From contig DBCE01000111.1 in NCBI GenBank assembly GCA_002292895.1, positions 1 through 10,143 of the forward strand: a stretch of DNA of 10,143 bases. The letters run 5' to 3'. The notes beneath the pieces are model-generated. The model saw only the letters and a program-made list of their open reading frames with translations. It was not told where the DNA came from and ran no database searches. Position numbers and translations under genes: made by a program. This document shows positions 1 through 5,416 of the stretch, piece after piece (the first letter of the stretch is position 1; the number at the start of each line of letters is the position of its first letter). This DNA comes from Phycisphaerales bacterium UBA966 (GTDB taxonomy: Bacteria > Planctomycetota > Phycisphaerae > Phycisphaerales > SM1A02).

Positions 1-321
1 GTCCTGAAAGACGGACACCACCACTGCCTGCCCCGAGCGCGCATGCAATTCAAACTCGGCGCGTTCGTTCGTTGCAGGAACACTGAAACCCTCAGAGATT
101 CCAGCGCGGGTCAAGAAGGTGGCACGATCGGCGTAGAGCGCACAGCGCACCACACCGCGGCCGGGAGTGATACCCAAGACCGTGACATGAAGCGTCGCTG
201 GCGCCTCGTCAGCGCGAACAGGTTCGGTGGAATGACATCCAGCCTGCAAGACCGCCGCCATCACTGCTGCCGCGTGCGTGGCCATGACCACGCGACCACC
301 GCGACGCAGCACGCCACTCAC
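1..321 (-). CDS. Exported DUF2141-like protein, possible lipoprotein (3' end cut by window edge)
   Basis: This reading frame is open from 321 to the left edge (107 codons), so its C-terminus is missing. I chose the GTG at 321 because it overlaps the hpnH stop as GTGA, typical of translational coupling; ATG at 285 is an alternative. The N-terminus has a basic stretch (VLRRGGR, residues 4-10), a hydrophobic run (about 11-25) and then LQAGC with Cys29. This resembles a lipoprotein signal, but Gln at -3 is atypical, so signal peptidase I cleavage is also possible. Residues about 42-107 read as a beta-rich domain with LHVTVLGI, VVRCALYADRATF and a final VVVSVFQD. That order matches my recollection of DUF2141 (strand, then a VRVALY-like strand, then a YAVSVFHDxN-like strand). 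The function of DUF2141 is unknown. Its position after hpnH suggests an envelope role, which is inference. Confidence 0.6.
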   Translation of the reverse strand, partial: MSGVLRRGGRVVMATHAAAVMAAVLQAGCHSTEPVRADEAPATLHVTVLGITPGRGVVRCALYADRATFLTRAGISEGFSVPATNERAEFELHARSGQAVVVSVFQD

Positions 322-1454
322 GCTGCGCTCTTCTCGCCGACATCTTTCGCAATACCCAACTGCACCAAACGCTCAATGGGTCGATGCGGCTTCTTGGATT
401 CCTCAACAAGGCGCTTCGCTGCAGCCTCATTGGGATAGAGCGGCGCAACCAGCGCCTTCACGTTTGCCCAGATGCCAGTGACACCGGAGAACGTGTAGTC
501 AACAGCGGTTGGCTCATAGCCACAGTGCACCATGCAATTCTGGCACTTTGGGTTGCCGCTCTTCACGCCGTAGCGTTCCCAAGCGGTGTCTTCCATGAGT
601 TCCTTGAAGGTGTCGTAGTACCCCTCTTGCAGGAGGTAGCAGGGCTTCTGCCATCCAAAGATGTTGAAAGCCGGACTGCCCCACGGCGTGCACTCAAAGT
701 CGCGCTTACCCATGAGGAACTCAAGAAAGAGCGGGCTCATGTTGAACTTCCAGCTCTTCTTGCGGTTGGAGAGAATCATCTCAAAGAGCTCATTGGTCTT
801 GCGACGACCAAGGAAACTCTCTTGATCGGGGGCCTTGTCGTAGGCATATCCAGGGCTGACCATCATGCCTTCAACACCAAGTTCCATCATCTCGTCAAAG
901 AATCCGCGCACCGAAGCAGGATCGGCGGCCTGAAAGAGCGTGGTGTTGGTTGTGACGCGGAAACCCATCTTCACTGCCAGGCGGATTCCTTCAAGCGCCT
1001 TCTGGAACGTTCCCTCGCGACACACCGCAAAGTCATGGTGCTCTTCTTGGCCATCCATGTGAACACTGAAGCTCAAGTACTTGCTTGGCTTGAACAGCCC
1101 GGCTTCCAACTTCTCCTTTAAAAGTAGCGCGTTGGTGCACAGGTAGATGTACTTCTTGCGCGCCACTAAGGCTTCAACAAGTTCCTTGATCTCTGGATGC
1201 AAGAGCGGCTCGCCGCCGGGAATACTCACCATCGGCGCGCCGCACTCGTCCACCGCGCGCATGCATTCTGCAACGCTGAGGTTCTTCTTCAAGATGTGCG
1301 GCGGGTACTGAATCTTGCCGCAGCCAGCGCATGAGAGGTTGCAACGAAACAACGGCTCGAGCATGAGGACTAAGGGGTAACGCTTGATTCCACGGATCCG
1401 TTGTCCGAGAACGTACGAAGCAACGGTCCACATCTGGGAAATCGGGACGGCCAT
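318..1454 (-). CDS. hpnH: Adenosyl-hopene transferase HpnH (radical SAM)
   Basis: HpnH attaches the 5'-deoxyadenosyl group of SAM to hopene (diploptene) to make adenosylhopane, the precursor of extended C35 hopanoids. The 378-residue product has the radical SAM CxxxCxxC cluster motif at Cys38, Cys42 and Cys45 (FRCNLSCAGC), a GGEP motif at 80-83 and a second cysteine group near the C-terminus (Cys304, Cys307, Cys311 in CQNCMVHCGYEPTAV), as expected for the HpnH C-terminal domain. Blocks such as RYPLVLMLEPLFRCNLSCAG, VSPGYAYDKAPDQ and NIFGWQKPCYLLQEGY are characteristic of the family. The frame is open upstream to 1790, but ATG at 1454 (MAVPISQM) matches the usual HpnH start; the extra upstream sequence is low-complexity and crosses a C8 tract. 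A weak AGGA lies about 14 bases upstream. Its stop overlaps the start of the downstream DUF2141-like gene. No squalene-hopene cyclase is visible in the window. Confidence 0.95.
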   Translation of the reverse strand: MAVPISQMWTVASYVLGQRIRGIKRYPLVLMLEPLFRCNLSCAGCGKIQYPPHILKKNLSVAECMRAVDECGAPMVSIPGGEPLLHPEIKELVEALVARKKYIYLCTNALLLKEKLEAGLFKPSKYLSFSVHMDGQEEHHDFAVCREGTFQKALEGIRLAVKMGFRVTTNTTLFQAADPASVRGFFDEMMELGVEGMMVSPGYAYDKAPDQESFLGRRKTNELFEMILSNRKKSWKFNMSPLFLEFLMGKRDFECTPWGSPAFNIFGWQKPCYLLQEGYYDTFKELMEDTAWERYGVKSGNPKCQNCMVHCGYEPTAVDYTFSGVTGIWANVKALVAPLYPNEAAAKRLVEESKKPHRPIERLVQLGIAKDVGEKSAA

Positions 1455-1770
1455 GGTGGTTCCGGGGTTCCTGGGGGGGGCAAAGGAAATCTTCACAAAC
1501 ACTCCGAACTCGGGCGATCCGGGTCGGGGGAGGGATCGTAGCACCTTCATGACGACCATCGCCGCACGAGCGATCACCCTTGAGGAACTACTGGCCGCGC
1601 ACGGAAGCGCCGTCCACGCCCTTCCCTTTGACACCCTGCTTGACGGCTTGGGCGACCTTGCCAAGACCGTATCCCGCCGGGCGCGCCAATTTACGGAGGG
1701 AACCGAGGCAAAGTGCCGTTCCTCCCGTACTATGACGCGCCGCGCGTCCGCCGGAAGCGCCCCTTCCCCG
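1455..1770. other. Divergent intergenic region between hpnH and the sigma factor gene
   Basis: These 316 bases separate two divergently transcribed genes and should hold promoters for both, but I see no convincing -35/-10 pair. They contain a run of eight G at 1473-1480 (C8 in the hpnH leader) and a long imperfect hairpin at 1692-1729. On the plus strand the frame of the sigma factor is open through the whole region, and from ATG 1549 it reads like plausible protein (MTTIAARAITLEELLAAHG), so part of it may be coding. Confidence 0.6.
1692..1729. repeat. Long imperfect inverted repeat / hairpin upstream of the sigma factor gene
   Basis: The outer arms ACGGAGGGAAC (1693-1703) and GTTCCTCCCGT (1718-1728) pair over 11 positions with one mismatch and one G-T wobble. 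T1692-A1729 adds a twelfth pair. Inside, GGCA (1707-1710 region) and TGCC (1714-1717) form a second short stem around AAG. No T-run follows, so it does not look like a terminator. It could be an operator shared by the divergent genes or an RNA leader structure. Confidence 0.5.
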
Positions 1771-2400
1771 ATGGCGACCGCTGAAATCACAGACGAAGCC
1801 CTCCTGACTGCCTACATCGACGGCGACCGCCAAGCGTTCGCCGCCCTGTTGGAGCGCTATCGGACGGAATTGCACGGATTCCTTGCGCGGTTCCTTGGTT
1901 CAAGCGCGGCTGCCGACGACGTGTTCCAGGAGACCTTCCTGCAGGTTCACCTAGCAGCAAGCACCTTCGACAGCACGCGTCATTTCAAGCCATGGCTGTT
2001 CACGATCGCTGCCAACAAGGCGCGCGACTGGCATCGACGGCAGAAGCGCCGTCGCGCTGTCAGCCTTGATGCCCCACTCGGCGGCGATCCAGATGGCACA
2101 CGGATGGTGGACATCATGGAGTCGAAGGCCGAAGTGCCGGACAACTTGCTTGAGTCCGCCGAGACGCGCGAGCGCGTCAAAGATGTGGTTGATTCAATGC
2201 CTGCCCTGTACCGCGAGGTACTCCAATTGAATTACTTCCAAAAGATGAGCTACCAACAGATCGCCGACGTTCTTGGCGTTCCGCTGGGCACCGTCAAGAG
2301 CCGATTGCACGCTGCCGTTGCCACTTTCGCAGAGTCATGGAAGACTGCTGATGCGCGTTCATTACGTACATCAAGCGCGAACAAGGAATCAAAAGCATGA
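1771..2400 (+). CDS. ECF-type RNA polymerase sigma factor (sigma-70 family)
   Basis: The 209-residue protein directs RNA polymerase to a specific promoter set and has the two-domain ECF layout. Region sigma-2 spans about residues 20-95, with the helix GSSAAADDVFQETFLQVH (43-60) and FKPWLFTIAANKARDWHRRQ (72-91). Region sigma-4 spans about 133-187, with MPALYREVLQLNYFQKMSYQQ followed by the helix-turn-helix IADVLGVPLGTVKSRLHAAV. Length and domain order are normal for ECF factors. The start is uncertain: ATG 1771 gives the usual short lead into LLTAYIDGDRQAF, but in-frame ATGs lie at 1732 and 1549, and none has a well-placed Shine-Dalgarno sequence. The stop overlaps the next start (ATGA, 2397-2400), so the two genes are almost certainly co-expressed, as is usual for an ECF factor and its regulator. 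The target regulon cannot be told from this window. Confidence 0.93.
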   Translation: MATAEITDEALLTAYIDGDRQAFAALLERYRTELHGFLARFLGSSAAADDVFQETFLQVHLAASTFDSTRHFKPWLFTIAANKARDWHRRQKRRRAVSLDAPLGGDPDGTRMVDIMESKAEVPDNLLESAETRERVKDVVDSMPALYREVLQLNYFQKMSYQQIADVLGVPLGTVKSRLHAAVATFAESWKTADARSLRTSSANKESKA

Positions 2401-3503
2401 GTAGTCCTCCCGAACAATCGCCCGGAGGAAACTCCGGGCCGCACCTCTGCGAAGCAGACATGCGCGTTCTCGACTTTCTAGCCGAGCACGGCTTTGACGC
2501 ATCAAAGGTGCAACTCCTTGCCGCCGAGGATCAGCCTCGTGCAATGGCCCTGGTGCGGCAGATGCAGGTGCTGGATGCGTACACAACTGACGATTCCGAC
2601 AGCTCCCTGGTCGATGCCACACTTGCGCGGATTGACCGCTGGGAAGCGGCCAGCGAAGCATCGATGCGCATGCATTCTGGGCGTTTGCGCAACTTCCGAT
2701 TGTCTGACTTCATTAGCGTCGCCGCACTAATCTTGGTGGGCGTTGGCGTGATGTTGCCGATCGCTGCGCGCATTCGTGAGCAGAGCCTTTCGAGCGTGTG
2801 TGCCAACAACATGCGTTCGCTGCATACTGGCCTCGATACGTACGCACGTGACCATCAAGGATTGCTGCCAGCCGTCGCTTCGTTTGGAAATGTCGGCTCG
2901 CTCTTCTCTGCCCAGCCGCCTGCGCAGCCGAGCACGCTGTCGCCATCGGGGCTGCAGATCGATGGCAACACTCCGATCTATTTACAGAACACCCCCACCA
3001 CTCCGACGCAAATGGTGTTCCAAGTTCCAGGTGGAATCGTGGTCATCCGACAAGGTTCGCGTGACTGGTCAGGCTCCAACCATGGGGCACACCTGACGCA
3101 CTTGGTTGCACTTGGCTACAACGACATTCACTCATTGCAGTGCCCCGCCTGCGCGGCCGGCAAGCCGTGCTTTGCATACCGCGTCCCGGCTCGTGGACAG
3201 CGCTTTGTGCTTGACACCCCAGGACGAACGGTGGTGGTTGCCGATTCCAACCCGATGATCGAAGCGCGTCGCATGGGATTCAATGCCGAATCCCGCGTGG
3301 TGAATTCCAGTAACCACCGCGGATCAGGGCAAAATCTGTTGTTTAGCGATGGTGCTATCGAATGGAAGACCTCGCCAATTCTCACTATTTCGCCAGCGAG
3401 TTCCATGGACAACATCTGGCTTCCACGCGACGAACGAGGCCGCGAAGTGCTTGAACTTCGGTCGTGGCCGAGCCTGGCTGCTGACAACTTTGTGTCGCAG
3501 TGA
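2397..3503 (+). CDS. Single-pass membrane protein with pseudopilin-like exported part; putative anti-sigma partner
   Basis: This 368-residue protein starts inside the sigma factor stop codon (ATGA). Residues 1-100 are hydrophilic and helix-rich (ADMRVLDFLAEHGFDASKVQLLA; SLVDATLARIDRWEAASEA), where an anti-sigma factor would hold its cytoplasmic sigma-binding region; no HxxxCxxC zinc motif is present. One membrane helix (about 104-125, SDFISVAALILVGVGVMLPI) runs into ARIREQSLSSVCANNMRSLH and YARDHQGLLPAV. This resembles the N-terminal helix of planctomycete pseudopilins (LPA..RARE...C..NLRQLG..L..YA.DH.G.LP). Near the C-terminus, HRGSGQNLLFSDGAIEW (307-323) resembles the HxxGxNVLFxDGxVxW signature of those secreted proteins. 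A CPAC pair (249-252) and Cys258 may bind metal or form a disulfide. There is no prepilin peptidase G-F-T-L-I-E site, so assembly into a pilus is unlikely. The role as membrane-bound regulator of the sigma factor is inferred from coupling and topology. Confidence 0.7.
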   Translation: MSSPPEQSPGGNSGPHLCEADMRVLDFLAEHGFDASKVQLLAAEDQPRAMALVRQMQVLDAYTTDDSDSSLVDATLARIDRWEAASEASMRMHSGRLRNFRLSDFISVAALILVGVGVMLPIAARIREQSLSSVCANNMRSLHTGLDTYARDHQGLLPAVASFGNVGSLFSAQPPAQPSTLSPSGLQIDGNTPIYLQNTPTTPTQMVFQVPGGIVVIRQGSRDWSGSNHGAHLTHLVALGYNDIHSLQCPACAAGKPCFAYRVPARGQRFVLDTPGRTVVVADSNPMIEARRMGFNAESRVVNSSNHRGSGQNLLFSDGAIEWKTSPILTISPASSMDNIWLPRDERGREVLELRSWPSLAADNFVSQ

Positions 3504-3534
3504 CCAAATAACGAGAATTCCATGCTGCAAGCCA

Positions 3535-3563
3535 TTGTCGGCAAGCGGGGATTCCGCTATCTT
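3535..3563 (+). promoter_or_regulatory. Predicted sigma-70 type promoter for rpmI-rplT
   Basis: TTGTCG at 3535-3540 (-35-like) and TATCTT at 3558-3563 (-10-like) are separated by exactly 17 bases, 52 bases ahead of the rpmI start. The spacer contains a 5-bp inverted repeat, AGCGG (3544-3548) / CCGCT (3554-3558), which may be incidental. This is a sequence match only. Confidence 0.5.
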
Positions 3564-3614
3564 TCCCGATCCCCCGCCGCGCCTTCAGCCGGCACTCACT
3601 GAGGAACGATCACC

Positions 3615-3893
3615 ATGCCGAAGCAAAAGTCCCATCGCGGTCTGCTCAAGCGCATCAAGCTCACCAAAACGGGCAAGGTGCGATTCAAGGCCCCAAATAG
3701 CCGCCATTTGAAGAGCAACAAGACCGGCACTGAGTTGCGGTCCTACCGCAAGTCGCGCTACGCGCGCAGCGGTGACCTGCGCTTCCTGAAGAAGCTTCTC
3801 GGCCGCGGTCTCCGCTCCGAAGAGCGTTCGGTTGCAGACGAGAAGATCCGCGAGGCCGCAACGGCCGCTGCAGCGGCTCCAGCTGCGAAGTAA
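3615..3893 (+). CDS. rpmI: 50S ribosomal protein bL35
   Basis: bL35 is a small, very basic protein of the large ribosomal subunit. The 92-residue product starts with MPKQKSHRGLLKRIKLTKTG and continues with the family core SRHLKSNKTGTELRSYRK and LRFLKKLLGRGL. The family is normally about 65 residues; here an extra tail of about 25 residues rich in Glu and Ala (EERSVADEKIREAATAAAAA) follows the core. GAGGA at 3601-3605, nine bases before ATG, is a good ribosome binding site. infC, usually directly upstream, is absent here; a predicted promoter lies at 3535-3563 instead. rplT follows after a 114-base structured spacer. Confidence 0.96.
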   Translation: MPKQKSHRGLLKRIKLTKTGKVRFKAPNSRHLKSNKTGTELRSYRKSRYARSGDLRFLKKLLGRGLRSEERSVADEKIREAATAAAAAPAAK

Positions 3894-3906
3894 CTGTTTG
3901 TTCGTT

Positions 3907-3931
3907 GCATCAGCGCACTCCGCGTTGATGC
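3907..3931 (+). promoter_or_regulatory. Hairpin in the rpmI-rplT spacer (first of a series)
   Basis: GCATCAGCGC (3907-3916) pairs with GCGTTGATGC (3922-3931) over 10 positions (one G-T wobble) around a 5-base loop. No T-run follows, so it is not a standard terminator. It starts 14 bases after the rpmI stop and may be an RNA control element or a stabilising structure for rplT expression. Confidence 0.5.
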
Positions 3932-3944
3932 TTACATCCGCATC

Positions 3945-3977
3945 GTCCGTCGGGACCAAAGCGCCGATCGAATCGGC
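3945..3977 (+). promoter_or_regulatory. Two further small hairpins upstream of rplT
   Basis: GTCC (3945-3948) / GGAC (3953-3956) close a 4-base loop. GCCGAT (3963-3968) / ATCGGC (3972-3977) form a perfect 6-bp stem around CGA. Together with the hairpin at 3907-3931 they fill much of the 114-base spacer before the rplT ribosome binding site (GAGGA, 3997-4001). bL20 represses its own operon through mRNA structures in several bacteria, so a similar role is possible here but unproven. Confidence 0.4.
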
Positions 3978-4007
3978 CTCCGCCGGACACGACACTGAGG
4001 ACACCCC

Positions 4008-4397
4008 ATGCCACGTGCACGCAAGGGCGCAGCCCGAACCCAGGCTCGCCGCAAACTCCTCCGCGAAGCCCGCGGTTACTACGGAACCAAGAGCCGCCTC
4101 AAGCAGCAAGCCAAGGTCGCTGTCATGCGCGCCCTGCGCAACATGTGGCGTCACCGCCGCCTGCGCCGCCGCAACTATCGCCAACTTTGGATCACGCGCA
4201 TCACTGCAGCGTGCCGGATGCGCGGCTTCAAGTACAGCCTGCTGATCAACGGCCTGTCCCGCGCGGGCTGCCTGTTGAATCGCAAGATGCTCAGCGAAAT
4301 CGCAATCCACGATCCAGCCACGTTTGACACGCTGGTCACCACGGCACGCACGCACTGCTCGGTCCAGCATCACGCAAAGACCGCCAAGGCCGCGTAA
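4008..4397 (+). CDS. rplT: 50S ribosomal protein bL20
   Basis: bL20 binds 23S rRNA early in assembly of the large subunit and in some bacteria also represses translation of its own operon. The 129-residue product has the family blocks MPRARKGAARTQARRKLLREA, ARGYYGTKSRLKQQAKVAVMRAL, RHRRLRRRNYRQLWITRI and GFKYSLLINGLSRAGCLLNRKMLSEIA. Length is slightly above the usual 117-120 because of a short basic and Ala-rich tail. GAGGA at 3997-4001 gives a six-base spacing to ATG. The gene follows rpmI and ends the unit; a strong hairpin terminator lies 86 bases beyond its stop. pheS, a frequent downstream neighbour elsewhere, is not present. Confidence 0.97.
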   Translation: MPRARKGAARTQARRKLLREARGYYGTKSRLKQQAKVAVMRALRNMWRHRRLRRRNYRQLWITRITAACRMRGFKYSLLINGLSRAGCLLNRKMLSEIAIHDPATFDTLVTTARTHCSVQHHAKTAKAA

Positions 4398-4420
4398 TTG
4401 TGACGCGTGCATTCGCGGCC

Positions 4421-4435
4421 TGCTCAGTATGAGCA
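4421..4435 (+). repeat. Small inverted repeat downstream of rplT
   Basis: TGCTCA (4421-4426) and TGAGCA (4430-4435) form a perfect 6-bp stem with a GTA loop in the rplT 3' region. It has no T-run and may only protect the mRNA end. AAGCCTGA occurs twice nearby (4435-4442 and 4455-4462), as a direct repeat 20 bases apart. Confidence 0.35.
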
Positions 4436-4482
4436 AGCCTGAACACGCCTCGCGAAGCCTGAGACAGATTGCAAGTACCAAT

Positions 4483-4513
4483 GACAACGCCCCGCATCAC
4501 GCGGGGCGTTGTC
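4483..4513 (+). terminator. Intrinsic terminator of the rpmI-rplT unit, probably bidirectional
   Basis: GACAACGCCCCGC (4483-4495) and GCGGGGCGTTGTC (4501-4513) form a perfect 13-bp GC-rich stem around ATCAC. The T-run is poor (CCCCTTTCCC), so termination may depend mainly on the stem. It lies between the convergent rplT and csrA genes and can serve both. Confidence 0.85.
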
Positions 4514-4623
4514 CCCTTTCCCATCACTCCGCCCCTGCCACCGGCTCGCGCACGACCGCGGCGGGTGGCTGTGTTTCCGATGCGCCGCTGAGACGCAGCG
4601 CGCACTGAGCCGTGGCGCGCCGC

Positions 4624-4902
4624 TTATGCGCTGATGCGGGCGGCGGCAATACTGGAGATCGCCGCTGCGCGCTGATGCGCCATGGACGGCGCACCAGGAA
4701 GCGAACCAAGCACTCCGCGCAGTGACGCGGCCTGCGCGTTCTCCTCGCGAATTGATTCGTAGATTTCTTTGCGATGCACCGCAACGCGTGCCGGAGCATT
4801 GACGCCCAGGCGAACCTTGTCGCCACGAATGTCAACAATGACGATCTCAACATCGTCACCGATCATGATGGCTTCTTCGCAGTGTCTAGAGAGAACGAGC
4901 AT
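4624..4902 (-). CDS. csrA: Translational regulator CsrA
   Basis: CsrA is a dimeric RNA-binding protein that binds GGA motifs in mRNA leaders, commonly blocking ribosome access; in fliW-bearing bacteria it represses flagellin synthesis. The 92-residue product opens with MLVLSRHCEEAIMIGDDVEI and continues VRLGVNAPARVAVHRKEIYESI. The RNA-contact residues Leu4 and Arg44 are both present. The usual length is 60-75 residues; here a tail of about 35 residues (from REENAQAASLRG on) extends the C-terminus, where FliW contacts CsrA in the systems studied. The start is supported by the family-typical first residues and by GGAAGG five bases upstream. fliW lies 65 bases upstream on the same strand, so an operon is likely. 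Its leader contains two ANGGA motifs, one in a hairpin and one overlapping the ribosome binding site, suggesting autoregulation. Confidence 0.95.
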   Translation of the reverse strand: MLVLSRHCEEAIMIGDDVEIVIVDIRGDKVRLGVNAPARVAVHRKEIYESIREENAQAASLRGVLGSLPGAPSMAHQRAAAISSIAAARISA

Positions 4903-4945
4903 GGTGGCCTTCCGTGGCTGGCAATGTGGACCGACGATCCGTCGG
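4903..4945 (-). promoter_or_regulatory. csrA leader with two candidate CsrA-binding GGA sites
   Basis: Read on the minus strand, CCGACGGATCGTCGG (4945-4931) folds into a hairpin that shows GGA in its loop within ACGGAT. A second ACGGAA (4915-4910) overlaps the ribosome binding site GGAAGG of csrA. The two GGA triplets are 27 bases apart, within the range a CsrA dimer can bridge. The binding role is inferred. Confidence 0.5.
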
Positions 4946-4967
4946 CGGTCCGTAGTGAGTGCGGTCT

Positions 4968-5414
4968 TCAGGCGCTTTGCGCAACCGCGCTGCCGGGCAG
5001 TCGCACCAACTCATGGCGCGTGCTCCAGGTGCGGTCGCTCAGCACCAACTGAATTCCAGTGCGCGATGCCGCGTTGACAACAATCGGTCCCTGGAGATTG
5101 GCAGTGATGGCGCCGTCGCGGCGGTTGACGATGGCAAAGATGGTGGCATCCTCGGCGCGGTCCAGGCCGAGTTCGGTCAACTCACCGGCGCGGATTGGCA
5201 CGGTGTAACCAGTGGCCCACGCGGTTGGATCGGTCACGACAAAGGCCAGTTCCGGATCCTCAATCGACTGGAGCCAGTAAAAGACACCGCGGTCATCGGG
5301 CTGCAAGAGCGCGAACGTTCGGAACCGGGCAAATCCCAGCAGGCCGTGTGGAAACACCAACAGGCGGGTGGGATCAATCTCAACTTCTCCAAAGCGTGTC
5401 GTTCGGACCTTCAT
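4968..5414 (-). CDS. fliW: Flagellar assembly factor FliW
   Basis: FliW binds and inhibits CsrA, and also binds flagellin, so that free flagellin releases FliW onto CsrA or the reverse (partner switching known from Bacillus subtilis). The 148-residue product starts MKVRTTRFGEVEIDPTRLLV and has the family blocks FPHGLLGFARFRTFALL, YWLQSIEDPELAFVVTDP and ATIFAIVN, followed by ITANLQGPIVVNAASRTGIQ. The frame is open upstream to 5447, but ATG 5414 is chosen because it gives the usual FliW N-terminus and because GGAG stands six bases before it. That GGAG lies in the loop of a small hairpin. csrA follows 65 bases downstream. No other flagellar genes are visible in the window. Confidence 0.95.
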   Translation of the reverse strand: MKVRTTRFGEVEIDPTRLLVFPHGLLGFARFRTFALLQPDDRGVFYWLQSIEDPELAFVVTDPTAWATGYTVPIRAGELTELGLDRAEDATIFAIVNRRDGAITANLQGPIVVNAASRTGIQLVLSDRTWSTRHELVRLPGSAVAQSA

Positions 5415-5416
5415 GT

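Noticed and set aside
43..438. Open frame of 131 codons on the plus strand at the left edge
   Set aside because: It is antisense to the DUF2141-like gene and the end of hpnH, and its translation shows no domain-like pattern.
1699..1728. ECF-type promoter (GGAAC ... CGTA) in the sigma factor leader, for autoregulation
   Set aside because: The spacing between the two elements is 22 bases, longer than the usual 15-17, and the motif is part of the hairpin arms.
1455..1790. Upstream extension of HpnH to the first possible start at 1790
   Set aside because: The extra 112 residues do not resemble the family, cross a C8 tract, and the product from 1454 already matches HpnH from its first residues.
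2397..3503. True type II secretion or type IV pilus pseudopilin
   Set aside because: There is no prepilin peptidase cleavage motif before the helix, and about 100 hydrophilic residues precede it, far more than a prepilin leader.
3541..3563. Terminator for the sigma factor operon at the 5-bp inverted repeat
   Set aside because: The stem is only 5 bp, the following T-run is very short, and the site overlaps a better-matched promoter.
3585..4487. Open frame of 300 codons on the minus strand across rpmI and rplT
   Set aside because: It is antisense to two unmistakable ribosomal protein genes with good ribosome binding sites, and its translation is low-complexity Ala/Arg/Leu sequence typical of GC-rich shadows.
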